Origin: Devosia yakushimensis
GTDB taxonomy: Bacteria > Pseudomonadota > Alphaproteobacteria > Rhizobiales > Devosiaceae
Assembly: GCF_030159855.1 (NCBI RefSeq)
Contig: NZ_BSNG01000001.1
Coordinates: 2,356,001-2,420,000, forward strand
DNA length: 64,000 nucleotides
Direction: 5' to 3'
Part shown: positions 26,450 through 35,526 of the stretch, one piece after another
Position numbering within the stretch: the stretch's first letter is position 1
Layout: each line of letters begins with the position of its first letter
Program-made: the position numbers and the translations under genes
The notes under the pieces: generated by a model
The model's database searches: none
What the model was told of the DNA's origin: nothing
What the model saw: the letters and a program-made list of their open reading frames with translations, nothing else

Positions 26450-26767
26450 TCAGCCGTGGCCGGCCGGCGCCAATGTGCGCAAGTCGAACGGGTCCGCCTC
26501 ATCGGCAATAGAGGCATTTGCCGCGATTGCCTGCTGTAGCGCAACTATATCGAGCACATCGCAAGGTTCCCACCCGCAGGGGCACCCATCGGGATCGAGA
26601 TGGGCGTCGGCCACTTCGCGGTAGATCGAACCGATCGCGGCCGCCAGATATTCCAGCGCATCGAGCGGAGACAGACGAGTCGATGCCAGCGTGCCGGAAT
26701 AGGATGCCATCAGCGCCGCGCGGATGGCGGCAAAGGCGGGATCTTGCTTTTCGGAATTGTGCGGCAT
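26450..26767 (-). CDS. Hypothetical small protein with a CPC...C motif
   Basis: A 105-residue protein that I do not recognise. It is acidic and Ala-rich, predicted largely helical, with no signal peptide or membrane segment. The middle holds DPDGCPCGWEPCD, three cysteines close enough to bind a metal. It precedes the ABC exporter by 26 bases on the same strand and may share its message. Codon use looks like that of its neighbours, so it is likely a real gene. Confidence 0.65.
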   Translation of the reverse strand: MPHNSEKQDPAFAAIRAALMASYSGTLASTRLSPLDALEYLAAAIGSIYREVADAHLDPDGCPCGWEPCDVLDIVALQQAIAANASIADEADPFDLRTLAPAGHG

Positions 26768-26940
26768 GGGACCCTCTCGACTTCGGCGGCAGCATCCTGC
26801 GCTGCCGCTTGGTCACCCATTGCCCGTTTTCGGCAACAAAGTCGAGTGCATTTGTCATCTTTATGCCTGCGACGGATCAAACGACCCGCCGCAGGGCATT
26901 CTTAATGCGCTCAGAACCCGGCCATCATTGCGGCCTCGTG

Positions 26941-27999
26941 TCAGGAAGGGCTATGCCGGGCCAGCGCCTTGATGACCTGCTTGGCGGTGACACTGCCGAT
27001 CTGAGCCCCGTTTTCGTCCTTGACCCCGACCCATTCATGTTCGGCAAACAGCGGCAGGACCTCTTCGCACCGCGCATCTTCCGAGACCAGGATGGAGCAG
27101 GGTTCGCCGGGGCCTTTGGTCATGATCGAGCGGACATGGATGGCGCGGGCCTTGTTCACCTCGCGCACGAATTCCTCGATATGGGTGTTGGCGGGCTTGA
27201 GCACGATTTCTTCAGGTTTTCCAACCTGTTGCACGGCGCCGTCTTTGAGAACGGCAATGCGATTGCCGATCTTGAGGGCCTCGTCGAAGTCGTGGGTGAT
27301 GAACAGGATCGTCTTGTTGAGGCTCTTTTGCAGCTCGATCAACTGGTCCTGCATGCCCGAGCGGATCAGCGGGTCGAGCGCGGAAAAAGCCTCATCCATC
27401 AATATGATATCGGTATCCATGGCCAGTGCGCGGGCCAGGCCGACGCGTTGTTGCTGGCCGCCGGAGAGCTGGCGGGGACGGCTGTTTTCGTAGCCGGAGA
27501 GCCCGACAATCTCGATCCATTTGGTGGCCTCGGCCAGCCGCTCCTTGCGGCCAACGCCCCGGACTTCCAGGCCATAGGCGACGTTGTCGATAACCGAGCG
27601 ATGCGGCAGCAGGCCGAATTTCTGGAACACCATGGCCACTTTGGTACGGCGGTAATTGCGTAGCGCATCGTGGCTCAATGTTAGCACACTGTTACCCTCC
27701 ACGACGATTTCGCCAGCAGTTGGTTCAATCAGGCGGTTCACATGGCGAATGAGCGTGGACTTGCCCGAACCGGACAGGCCCATGACCACAAAAATCTGGC
27801 CACGCTCGATATCGAGCGAGACATTGTCCAGTCCGACGACATGATTGGTCTCGGCCTGCACCTCGGCTTTGGACTTGCCGGCTTTCAGCAGGGCCAAAGC
27901 AGCCTGGGGGTCGCTGCCGAAGATCTTGGTGACCCCGCGCATGGCAATGGCGAGATCGGTCGCGGTGTCGCTTTGCGAAATAGATGTCATGGCGTTCAT
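26941..27999 (-). CDS. proV: Quaternary amine / glycine betaine ABC importer ATPase (ProV/OpuAA-type)
   Basis: A 352-residue ATPase of an osmoprotectant importer. It begins with the family-specific GVTKIFG....ALALLKAGKSKAEV extension, then Walker A GLSGSGKST, the signature LSGGQQQR and Walker B IILMDEAFSALDP, and ends in a CBS-like C-terminal region (about 280-352) that could sense ionic strength. It immediately follows the permease. The symbol is given by type; glycine betaine, choline and proline betaine cannot be told apart. Confidence 0.9.
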   Translation of the reverse strand: MNAMTSISQSDTATDLAIAMRGVTKIFGSDPQAALALLKAGKSKAEVQAETNHVVGLDNVSLDIERGQIFVVMGLSGSGKSTLIRHVNRLIEPTAGEIVVEGNSVLTLSHDALRNYRRTKVAMVFQKFGLLPHRSVIDNVAYGLEVRGVGRKERLAEATKWIEIVGLSGYENSRPRQLSGGQQQRVGLARALAMDTDIILMDEAFSALDPLIRSGMQDQLIELQKSLNKTILFITHDFDEALKIGNRIAVLKDGAVQQVGKPEEIVLKPANTHIEEFVREVNKARAIHVRSIMTKGPGEPCSILVSEDARCEEVLPLFAEHEWVGVKDENGAQIGSVTAKQVIKALARHSPS

Positions 28000-28869
28000 T
28001 TACCGGGCCTCCGCCAGGCCGATGCGGCCCTGAAGCTGTTTGCCGAAAGATTGGGTGATGCGATCGAAGACGATGGCGAGGGCGACAATGCCCAGGCCGG
28101 CAAAGAGACCGCGGCTGACCTCAAGCCGGCCAATGCCCTGCAGCACCTGATAGCCAAGCCCCCCTGCCCCGATCATCGAAGCGATGACAACCATGGATAG
28201 CGCCATCATGGTGGTCTGGTTGATGCCGGCCAGGATCGTGGGGAGTGCCAGCGGAATCTGCACGCCGAACAGACGCTGCCTCGGATTGGTACCGAAAGCG
28301 CGGCTGGCTTCCATCACCGCCGGATCGACCGAGCGCAGGCCCAGATCGGTCAGCCGCACCAGGGGCGGGGCGGCATAGACGATGGTGGCGATCAGCGCCG
28401 GAATCTTGCCGGGGCCGAAAATCATCACGGTGGGGATGAGATAGACGAAGCTGGGCAGCGTCTGCATCAGATCCAATACCGGGGTGATGACCTGCCGCAC
28501 GCGCGGGGAACGCGACATGGATACGCCCACCGGAATGGAGATTACGATAGCGGTGATGGTGGCGGCGAGCATGAGGGCCATGGTGGTCATGGCATCGTTC
28601 CAAAGCTCCATGACGCCGATAAACAGCAGAGAAACCAGGACGATAAGCGGCAATTGCCAGCGGCGCGAGGCGAGCCAGGCAATGGCAGTCAGCAGACCGA
28701 CAATCAGCCACCAGGGCGTGGCAATCAGCAGGTCTTCGATGGCCTTGAGCAGCATGAGCAAGGGATAGGCGGCGGTTTCGAAGCCATCGCCCCAATTGCG
28801 CACGACCCAGTTGAGGCCATCATCGATGGCGCGGCGCAAGGGCCGGGTATCAATCAGTTGCGGAAACAA
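28000..28869 (-). CDS. proW: Glycine betaine / proline-type ABC importer permease (ProW-type)
   Basis: A 289-residue inner-membrane permease with about seven helices and the binding-protein-dependent permease loop (ASRAFGTNPRQRLFGVQIPLALPTILAGINQTTMMALS). It lies between the binding-protein and ATPase genes in one operon, with the ATPase start touching its stop. A stem-loop at 28964-28985 separates it from the binding-protein gene, which would lower permease expression relative to the binding protein. Confidence 0.91.
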   Translation of the reverse strand: MFPQLIDTRPLRRAIDDGLNWVVRNWGDGFETAAYPLLMLLKAIEDLLIATPWWLIVGLLTAIAWLASRRWQLPLIVLVSLLFIGVMELWNDAMTTMALMLAATITAIVISIPVGVSMSRSPRVRQVITPVLDLMQTLPSFVYLIPTVMIFGPGKIPALIATIVYAAPPLVRLTDLGLRSVDPAVMEASRAFGTNPRQRLFGVQIPLALPTILAGINQTTMMALSMVVIASMIGAGGLGYQVLQGIGRLEVSRGLFAGLGIVALAIVFDRITQSFGKQLQGRIGLAEAR

Positions 28870-28963
28870 GGTTTGTCACTTTCTTCTGGCCCGAAAGGGG
28901 CAAATTTGTTCAGCACGATCCCGAAGGGCGCCGGAGAGGCACGCTTGGGGATCACGCGGAAAA

Positions 28964-28985
28964 CGGCCGGATCGCAATCCGGCCG
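28964..28985 (-). terminator. Intra-operon stem-loop / partial terminator
   Basis: A perfect 9-base stem, CGGCCGGAT (28964-28972) with ATCCGGCCG (28977-28985) and a four-base loop. On the minus strand it is followed by TTTT. It lies just after the binding-protein gene and before the permease gene, a usual place for attenuation or 3'-end protection of an abundant binding-protein message. Confidence 0.75.
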
Positions 28986-29016
28986 CTCGGTTCATCGCTG
29001 TGAGGCAACGATAGGA

Positions 29017-30042
29017 TTAGAGGCTCGCCTTGACCTTTTCGGCCACTTCGGGCGGGACCCAGCTGCTCCAGAGATCTTCCTTGGTCTTGAGGAAATTCTC
29101 TGCGGTAGCCGCTGCATCGGCCTGGTTCTCGTCGCCATAGACCAGCAATTCGCTGATTTCGGCGTTGGTCAGGCCAACCTTGGAGAAGTACTCGGCCACA
29201 TTGGGCGCTTCTTCACCAATCCAGGCAGCCGCGCCCACGATTGCCGGCGAAGACGGATAGGCGGTGATGCCGGCCGGCTCGTTGCAATTGGGATCGGTGT
29301 TGCAGGCATAGACCTCTGGCTTGCTCTCGCCCATGTCGAGCGCGACGGCGTCGAACTTGCCGAGAATTGCCGTGGGACCCCAGTAGTAAAACAGGATCGG
29401 CTCTTCGCGCGTGAAAGCACGGGCGATGGAGGCATCCAGTGCGCCGCCCGAACCGGGCGAGAACAGGTTCCAGGCGCCATCCATGTCATAGGCGTCGAAC
29501 AGGGCAGTCGTCGCCAGCTCACAGCCCCAGCCCGGCGGGCAGGAATAGAGACGGCCCTGGCTGGACTCCTCGGGGTCGGGGAAGACGGAGGGATTGGCAA
29601 TCGCGGTCTCGGCGCTGACGATCTCGGGATGGGCTTCCTGCGTGTAGCGCGGGATGAACCAACCCTCGATCGTGCCATCGGTGATGGCTTCGCCGAGTTT
29701 GACCACCGAGCCATCGGCCAGAGCGCCATCCCACTGGTCCTGCACGGTGCTGGTCCATAGCTCGGGCGCGATGGCGGGCGAGCCGCGCGTCACCATGGAG
29801 CTGGTGGTGGGGACCGTATCGCCAGTGACGATGGCGACATCGCAATCAAAACCGGCTTCGAGAATTTTGGCGTGAATGTGGGCCAAGGCGGCCGCGGAGG
29901 GCCAGGTCATCTCGGCTATATCGATGGTGCGGCCGGTGCCGCAGGCGGATTCTGAGCTATCCTGGGCGATGGCGGGGATGCTGGCCGCAGACAAAAAGGC
30001 AAGCACGATCGCGGCGGCAATGCCACCGGATTTCAATATCAT
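29017..30042 (-). CDS. proX: Glycine betaine-type substrate-binding protein (ProX/OpuAC family)
   Basis: A 341-residue periplasmic binding protein with a Sec signal (cleavage near IPAIAQ) and an OpuAC domain: IDIAEMTWPSAAALAHI, then ELWTSTVQDQWD and FYYWGPTAILGKFDAVALD. Several tryptophans and tyrosines could form the aromatic cage that binds quaternary amines. CPPGWGC suggests a disulphide. It is the first gene of the proXWV-type operon, behind a strong promoter with a dyad in its spacer. Confidence 0.9.
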   Translation of the reverse strand: MILKSGGIAAAIVLAFLSAASIPAIAQDSSESACGTGRTIDIAEMTWPSAAALAHIHAKILEAGFDCDVAIVTGDTVPTTSSMVTRGSPAIAPELWTSTVQDQWDGALADGSVVKLGEAITDGTIEGWFIPRYTQEAHPEIVSAETAIANPSVFPDPEESSQGRLYSCPPGWGCELATTALFDAYDMDGAWNLFSPGSGGALDASIARAFTREEPILFYYWGPTAILGKFDAVALDMGESKPEVYACNTDPNCNEPAGITAYPSSPAIVGAAAWIGEEAPNVAEYFSKVGLTNAEISELLVYGDENQADAAATAENFLKTKEDLWSSWVPPEVAEKVKASL

Positions 30043-30074
30043 CAGGTCGTCTCCTGGATTTATGTGATGGCCGG

Positions 30075-30103
30075 ACCATAGGGAGACAGTCTCCCTGTGT
30101 CAA
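30075..30103 (-). promoter_or_regulatory. Promoter of the osmolyte importer with operator in its spacer
   Basis: On the minus strand, consensus TTGACA (30103-30098) and TATGGT (30080-30075) are 17 bases apart. The spacer contains the perfect dyad GGGAGAC-A-GTCTCCC (30081-30095, plus strand), so a bound repressor would block polymerase. The proX start is 33 bases downstream. No regulator gene adjoins the operon. Confidence 0.82.
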
Positions 30104-30965
30104 ATTTGCCAATACTTCGCAGTATAAAGCAAAAACAGCAGACCGTTTCTTGCTCTATCAACTAACGATATCACATTTGATATTCGAGTTTTGATCACTC
30201 ATGTTTTTCCGACGTGCGGCGCAGGCATGTTAATTTGGCTTCGCAAGCAAAAAATAATTTGCGTCACAAAAATGTCCGAAACCTGCCGGGTTCGGCGCGG
30301 TGGGCCGGAGGGGGTGCGGAACCGCTGCACGACGGGCGATTGCGCCGGGTTGAGAAAGGCCCTCGGGTCGAGCCCGAGGGAGGCGATCGTGGTGAGGAGA
30401 GCTTGGTGGGGAAGAATGGATTCCCGCCTGCGCGGGAATGACACCGTGAGTGGAATGGGGTTCAGGTGTGGATGGTGGGCACATTGGCTGGTCAGCACCA
30501 TCGCTTCCCCCGGGCTTGACCCGAGGATCATTCACCGCCTGTGCCGGGTTGAGAGAGGCCCTCGGGTCGAGCCCGAGGGAGGCGACGGTGGGTGGGCGAG
30601 GGGCAGTGTTTCGATGGCTGGATCGGATGGTGCCGCGGAACGCGCAATCAACCACAATGTCTGGTGCAGGCCGGAATCCTGGTACTGGATTGCGGGGATG
30701 GCCTTCAGCATGGATCCCGGCCTGCGCCGGGATGACATCGGGAATGGGGAGGGCCTGGTGAGGAAGAATGGATTCCCGCCTGCGCGGGAATGACACCGCG
30801 GGTGGAATGGGGGTTCAGGCGTGGATGGTGGGCACTGGCTGGTCACCACCATCGCTTTCCCCGGGCTTGACCCGAGGATCATTCACCGCCTGCGCGTGCC
30901 ACCCCTCGGGGCGAGTCCGAGGGAGGCGATTGTGAGTGGTCGCTGCAGGGGTTTCCCCCTGCCCT
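30104..30965. repeat. Gene-free, repeat-rich stretch with a direct duplication
   Basis: From 30104 to about 30290 the sequence is AT-rich and non-coding. From 30300 onward it is a mosaic of palindromic repeats. A unit of about 130 bases occurs twice as a direct repeat, at 30411-30541 and 30763-30892, containing the hairpin TTCCCGCCTGCGCGGGAA and a CCCGGGCTTGACCCGAGG segment. A second hairpin type (CCTCGGGTCGAGCCCGAGG) occurs at about 30360-30380 and 30560-30580, and in decayed form near 30902. A third (GGATCCCGGCCTGCGCCGGG) is near 30712. ORFs running through it are by-products of the repeats. Confidence 0.85.
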
Positions 30966-32276
30966 TCAGGCGCCGGTCACGCGCCAGATGACGTCGCCGA
31001 CGTCATCTGCGACCAGCAGGCTGCCATCGGCGGCCAGGGTGACGCCGACGGGGCGACCGTAGGAGGTCTTTTCGTCGGGGGCGAGGAAGCCGCTGAGCAG
31101 CTCAACCGGAGCGCCGGTGGGGCGGCCATCGACGAAGGGCACGAGGATGACCTTGTAGCCGCTCAGGATGCTACGGTTCCAAGAGCCATGCTGGCCCACG
31201 GCCATGCCTTCGGGAATGCCCGGCAAGGTGCCGGCGGGAACCCAGCAGAGGCCCAGGGAGGCGGTGTGGCCGCCCAGGGCATAATCGGGCTGGAGCGCGG
31301 TGGCGACCAGGGCCGCATCCTGTGGCACGCGGTCATCGATGGTCTGGCCCCAATAGCAATAGGGCCAGCCATAAAAGCCGCCATCCTTGACCGAGGTCAG
31401 GTAATCGGGCGGGGTTTCATCACCAATGCCATCGCGTTCATTGACCACGGTATGCAATGCGCCAGTGGTGGGCTCGAAGGCCAGACCCACCGGATTGCGC
31501 AGACCCGAGGCGAAGATGCGGCTTTTGCCGGTGACGAGGTCCAGCTCGTGGATCGCGGCCCGGTCCTGTTCTTCCGCCATGCCGTTCTCGGCAATGTTGC
31601 TCATCGAGCCGACACCGATGAACAGCTTGGTACCATCGGGGCTGGCGAGGAGGCTCCGCGTCCAGTGGCCGCCGGGCTTGAGATCAAGCAGCTTGCGGCC
31701 CGGCGCGGTGATGCGGGTTTCGCCGGCCACATAGGGAAAGGCGACGACGCCATCGGTGTTGCCGACATAGAAGGTGTCGCCGACCAGGGCCATGCCGAAA
31801 GGCTGGCTCAGCCCCTCAAGAAAGATCTCGCGGGTTTCGGGCACGCCATCGCCATCGGCATCGCGCAGCAGCGTGATGCGGTTGGCGTTGATTTCAAGCG
31901 CACCGACCCGGCGCATGACGCGATTGCGGAACCAGTCGACCACGCCCTTGATCTTTTGCGGCAGGGAGGCGGATTCGGCGATCAGCACGTCGCCATTGGG
32001 CAGCACGTAAATCCAGCGGGGGTGGACCAGCTTGGTGGCAAAGGCGGTGACCTTGAGGCCTTTGGCCACGCCTGGCTGCTGGCCAGGCTGCCAGCCCATG
32101 GCGAGCGGGGTTTTCAGCGTGGGAAAACTGCCCTGCGACACGGCAGCAGGAATGGTCGGATTGGTGCCCATGGCGGCGGGCAGGTTGATGCCGCTGCCGC
32201 GCCGGCGCAGGAACCAAAAGGCACCAGCGGCCAATATGACCAGGACGACAAGGACAAGAAAACCGTTCCCGGTCAT
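30966..32276 (-). CDS. Membrane-anchored sorbosone / PQQ-type sugar dehydrogenase-like protein
   Basis: A 436-residue protein with one N-terminal membrane helix (about 4-22: GFLVLVVLVILAAGAFWFL) and a periplasmic six-bladed beta-propeller of the L-sorbosone dehydrogenase / PQQ glucose dehydrogenase type. Visible blade motifs include HPRWIYVLPNGDVLIAES, RDADGDGVPETRE, GLRNPVGLAFEP and SLGLCWVPAG. It may oxidise an aldose or aldehyde with PQQ. ATG 32276 has GGGAG eight bases upstream. It is last in the sugar-importer operon, so it may act on the same sugar, but that is inference. Confidence 0.82.
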   Translation of the reverse strand: MTGNGFLVLVVLVILAAGAFWFLRRRGSGINLPAAMGTNPTIPAAVSQGSFPTLKTPLAMGWQPGQQPGVAKGLKVTAFATKLVHPRWIYVLPNGDVLIAESASLPQKIKGVVDWFRNRVMRRVGALEINANRITLLRDADGDGVPETREIFLEGLSQPFGMALVGDTFYVGNTDGVVAFPYVAGETRITAPGRKLLDLKPGGHWTRSLLASPDGTKLFIGVGSMSNIAENGMAEEQDRAAIHELDLVTGKSRIFASGLRNPVGLAFEPTTGALHTVVNERDGIGDETPPDYLTSVKDGGFYGWPYCYWGQTIDDRVPQDAALVATALQPDYALGGHTASLGLCWVPAGTLPGIPEGMAVGQHGSWNRSILSGYKVILVPFVDGRPTGAPVELLSGFLAPDEKTSYGRPVGVTLAADGSLLVADDVGDVIWRVTGA

Positions 32277-32438
32277 AGACATTTCTCCCAGTGGGCAGCT
32301 TTGCGACCCGATTGCTCTTGATGTGACGAGACGGCGCAAGCCATCGCGCCAGGTGGGAATAGCTTTCTGCCATTCCAGATCGGTCGCGTCCACTCCTGGA
32401 AGTGAAAATGGCGCCCCACAACAGGGCGCCTGGGGCAA

Positions 32439-33464
32439 TCACTTCCAGCGCGGCTTGCCATCCATCATGCCGGGAGCCGTCGCCGCATCGATAGCGGCCA
32501 GTTCCTCGGGGGAGAAATCGAGGTTGTGGAGGGCGCCGAGATTGTCGTGCAGCTGGGCCAGAGTACGCACGCCGATCAGCGCCGAGGTCATTTCCTTGCG
32601 GCGCAGCACCCAGGCCAGCGCCAGTTGCGGCAGGGTCTGGCCGCGAGCCTTGGCGATGGTGGCGAGCTTGCCGACTGCCTCGAGGGTTTCGGGGCGGATA
32701 TTGGCGGCCTTGAGGAAGGGATTGTTGGAGGTGCCGCGAGCGCCTTCGGTGTCGCCGGTATTGTATTTGCCGGAAAGGATGCCCTGGGCGAGGGGCGAAA
32801 AGGCGATCATGCCGATGCCCAGCTCGCCGCAGGCATCGATGGTGCTGTCGTTCTCGATCCAGCGGTTGAGCATGGAATAGCTGGGCTGATGCAGCACGCA
32901 GGGGACGCCGAGCGCCTTGAGGATGGCGTGGGCCTGGCGGGTTTCCTCGACCGGATAATTGGAAATGCCGACATAGAGCGCCTTGCCCTGGGCGACGAGA
33001 TGGGCGAGCGCGCCCATGGTTTCCTCGAGCGGGGTATTGGGATCGAAGCGGTGGGAATAGAAGATATCGACATAGTCGAGGCCGAGGCGTTTGAGGCTCT
33101 GATCGCAACTGGCGATGAGGTTCTTCCGGCTCCCCCATTCGCCATAGGGGCCTTCCCACATGTGATAGCCGGCCTTGGTGGAGACCAGGATTTCATCGCG
33201 ATAGGGGCGGAAGTCGCGAGCCATGACCTGGCCGAACAGTTCCTCGGCCGAACCGGGAGGGGGACCGTAATTGTTGGCGAGATCGAAGTGGGTGATGCCG
33301 GCATCGAAGGCGGCGCCCAGAATTTCGAAGGCGGAGGGATAGTCGCGCGTGCCGCCGAAATTCTGCCAGAGGCCCAGGCTGATGGCGGGAAGCTTGAGCC
33401 CCAAGCGGCCGGCATGGCGATAATGCATGGTTTCGTAACGGCCGGAAGCGGCGCTGTAAGTCAT
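32439..33464 (-). CDS. yghZ: Aldo-keto reductase, L-glyceraldehyde 3-phosphate reductase type (AKR14)
   Basis: A 341-residue NADPH-dependent reductase very similar in memory to E. coli YghZ/Gpr: MHYRHAGRLGLKLPAISLGLW, GITHFDLANNYGPPPGSAEE, STKAGYHMWEGPYGEWGSRKNL, DIFYSHRFDPNTPLEET and PSYSMLNRW all fit. The catalytic set is visible as D and Y in FDLANNY, K in STKAG and H in YSHRF. It reduces aldehydes such as L-glyceraldehyde 3-phosphate or methylglyoxal. It lies between the sugar-importer ATPase and the sorbosone-dehydrogenase-like gene, 29 bases after the former. Confidence 0.9.
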   Translation of the reverse strand: MTYSAASGRYETMHYRHAGRLGLKLPAISLGLWQNFGGTRDYPSAFEILGAAFDAGITHFDLANNYGPPPGSAEELFGQVMARDFRPYRDEILVSTKAGYHMWEGPYGEWGSRKNLIASCDQSLKRLGLDYVDIFYSHRFDPNTPLEETMGALAHLVAQGKALYVGISNYPVEETRQAHAILKALGVPCVLHQPSYSMLNRWIENDSTIDACGELGIGMIAFSPLAQGILSGKYNTGDTEGARGTSNNPFLKAANIRPETLEAVGKLATIAKARGQTLPQLALAWVLRRKEMTSALIGVRTLAQLHDNLGALHNLDFSPEELAAIDAATAPGMMDGKPRWK

Positions 33465-33493
33465 GGAATATCCAGTCTGGAATAGGGTTCAGT

Positions 33494-34564
33494 TCAGCGG
33501 CGGGCGCCGGTGGCCGGGTCGAAAACGTGGATCAGGGCAGGCGCGACCGAGGCAGTGAAGGCCATGCCCGGCTCGATATCGATACCGCCATCGATGATGG
33601 CCGTCAGGTCCCCGCCGGCCATGTCCACAACCAGATGCGTCTGCGCGCCGGTGCGTTCGACGAGGCGGACGGTGCCGTGCAGCGGGTTGTCGCCATTGCC
33701 GGGGATGAAGTTTTCCGGGCGCAGGCCCAGGGTGACCTGATCGCCGGGGGATACAGCAGCGGCAGGATCGAGCTTGAGCGTGTCGCCATTGGGCAAGCGG
33801 GCTTCGGGGCCCCCTGCCCCCGCAACGATTTCGGCGGTGATGAAATTCATGGCCGGCGAGCCGATGAAGCCGGCAACGAAGAGATTGGCGGGGGTGCGAT
33901 AAAGGTCCATGGGCGCGCCGGCCTGCTCGATGCGGCCCTTGTTGAGCACGACGACGGTATCGGCCAGCGTCATGGCCTCGACCTGGTCGTGGGTCACATA
34001 GATGGAGGTGCGCTTGATCTTGGCGTGGAGGCCCTTGATCTCGGTGCGCATCTGCACGCGTAGCTTGGCATCGAGGTTGGAGAGCGGTTCATCGAAGAGG
34101 AACACCGCAGGATCGCGGACCACGGCGCGGCCCATGGCGACGCGCTGGCGCTGGCCGCCGGAAAGCTGGGCCGGGCGGCGTTGCAGCAGTTCGGTGATTT
34201 CGAGCAGCCGCGCGGCTTCGGCTACCCGCTTTTCGCGTTCGGCGGCAGGGACGCCGGCGATTTTGAGGTTGAAGGCCATGTTCTGCGCCACAGTCATGTG
34301 CGGGTAGAGCGCGTAGGACTGGAAGACCATCGCGATATTGCGGTCGCGGGGGCTGAGGTGATCGACGGCCGCGCCATCGAAGGCGATTTCGCCTTCGCTG
34401 ACTTCCTCAAGCCCGGCAATCATACGCAGCAGGGTGGACTTGCCGCAGCCGGAGGGCCCCACCAGGGCGACGAAGGCGCCGTCGGCAATGGCCAGATCGA
34501 GCCCATGGATGACGGTGACGCCGCCAAAGCTTTTCTTGAGGCCGCTGAGCGTAACGGAGGCCAT
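33494..34564 (-). CDS. Sugar-type ABC importer ATPase (UgpC/MsmK family)
   Basis: A 356-residue ATPase of the CUT1 carbohydrate importer class: Walker A GPSGCGKST, Q-loop MVFQSYALYPHM, signature LSGGQRQR, Walker B VFLFDEPLSNLDAKLR, H-loop YVTHDQVEAM, and a C-terminal TOBE domain from about residue 240. It serves the permeases at 35527-37340. The start overlaps the stop of the DHDPS-family gene by one base. Confidence 0.93.
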   Translation of the reverse strand: MASVTLSGLKKSFGGVTVIHGLDLAIADGAFVALVGPSGCGKSTLLRMIAGLEEVSEGEIAFDGAAVDHLSPRDRNIAMVFQSYALYPHMTVAQNMAFNLKIAGVPAAEREKRVAEAARLLEITELLQRRPAQLSGGQRQRVAMGRAVVRDPAVFLFDEPLSNLDAKLRVQMRTEIKGLHAKIKRTSIYVTHDQVEAMTLADTVVVLNKGRIEQAGAPMDLYRTPANLFVAGFIGSPAMNFITAEIVAGAGGPEARLPNGDTLKLDPAAAVSPGDQVTLGLRPENFIPGNGDNPLHGTVRLVERTGAQTHLVVDMAGGDLTAIIDGGIDIEPGMAFTASVAPALIHVFDPATGARR

Positions 34565-35508
34565 CAGGACGCCCTCATCGAGACGATATCGACCGGCAGG
34601 TCCAGGCTCTTGACGTAATCAATGAGCGCGAGAAGCGGGAGCTGGTCGTGCCGGCTCATGCTGTCATAGATGGAGCGGCAAGTGGTGGCGATATCGACGC
34701 CGGCATTCTGGCTGACGAAATATTTGGCCGAAGCGGGGTATTTCGAATTGATCGAGTGCTCGGCAATGGCCAGCAATTGCTGGACCTTGAGGGCGGTGGC
34801 GCGGTCTTTATCGAAATTGACCGACACCCATTGCACCAGCTCGGGATAGAGATTGGCGGCATAGCTGGAAAAGCCGTGCCCGCCCGCTTCGAGCGTATCG
34901 ATCAGCGTGCCCATCTGGGTGTTGAAGAATTTGAGGCCCGTGCCGGCTATGGCGGCGAGCTTCTGCTGCATCAGATCGAGATTGTGGCAGGTATCCTTGT
35001 GGAAGAGCACGCGGCCGGTGCTGGCGGCCCAGCCCAGATCGTCGGGCGAAACGCCGCGCTTATAGGGGCGCGGGCATTCGTAGAAGCCCAGCGGGATATT
35101 GCCGGTCTGGGCCAGAACCTGCTCGACGCGGCCACGCCAGACCGCATTGCTCTCGCCTTCATCGGCGATGAGGCAGGGCAGCAGCACAACGGCGGTGACA
35201 CCGGTATCGGCAATGGCCTTGACGGCATCGGCCTGTTCGGTGGGGGCCGAGCCGGCGACGGCGGAGGCGATCACCGGCACGCGGCCATCGGCACGTTTGA
35301 CGACGCGGGTCGCCAGCTCCACCCGTTCTTCCGGGCTCATCTGGTAGATTTCGCTCGAGAGGCAGACGGTGAAAATGCCCGCGACTTTGGCGGTTGCGTA
35401 ATAGTCGACGAGGGCGTCCACACCGGCCCAATCGATGGAGCGATCGGTGTTGAACGGGGTCAGCATGACCGGCCAGGCGCCGTTGGGAATGAGGTCTTTA
35501 GTCGTCAT
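34564..35508 (-). CDS. Dihydrodipicolinate synthase family aldolase/lyase
   Basis: A 314-residue TIM-barrel enzyme of the DapA/NanA/KDG-aldolase superfamily (begins NGAWPVMLTPFNTDRSIDWAGVDALVDYY). The Schiff-base lysine is probably the K of VLFHKDTCHNL. Family members cleave or form 2-keto acids; being embedded in a sugar-importer operon argues for catabolism of a sugar or sugar acid rather than lysine synthesis. The substrate cannot be assigned. It lies between the permease and ATPase genes. Confidence 0.88.
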   Translation of the reverse strand: MTTKDLIPNGAWPVMLTPFNTDRSIDWAGVDALVDYYATAKVAGIFTVCLSSEIYQMSPEERVELATRVVKRADGRVPVIASAVAGSAPTEQADAVKAIADTGVTAVVLLPCLIADEGESNAVWRGRVEQVLAQTGNIPLGFYECPRPYKRGVSPDDLGWAASTGRVLFHKDTCHNLDLMQQKLAAIAGTGLKFFNTQMGTLIDTLEAGGHGFSSYAANLYPELVQWVSVNFDKDRATALKVQQLLAIAEHSINSKYPASAKYFVSQNAGVDIATTCRSIYDSMSRHDQLPLLALIDYVKSLDLPVDIVSMRAS

Positions 35509-35526
35509 CTTAGAAGTCCTTATGCG

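Noticed and set aside
30191..30793. 200-codon open frame in the repeat island
   Set aside because: It is made of palindromic repeat sequence; similar peptides appear on both strands because the repeats lack stops, and no gene signal supports it.
30300..30935. Possible CRISPR array
   Set aside because: Repeats are palindromic, unequal in length and unevenly spaced, with no uniform spacers and no cas genes nearby.
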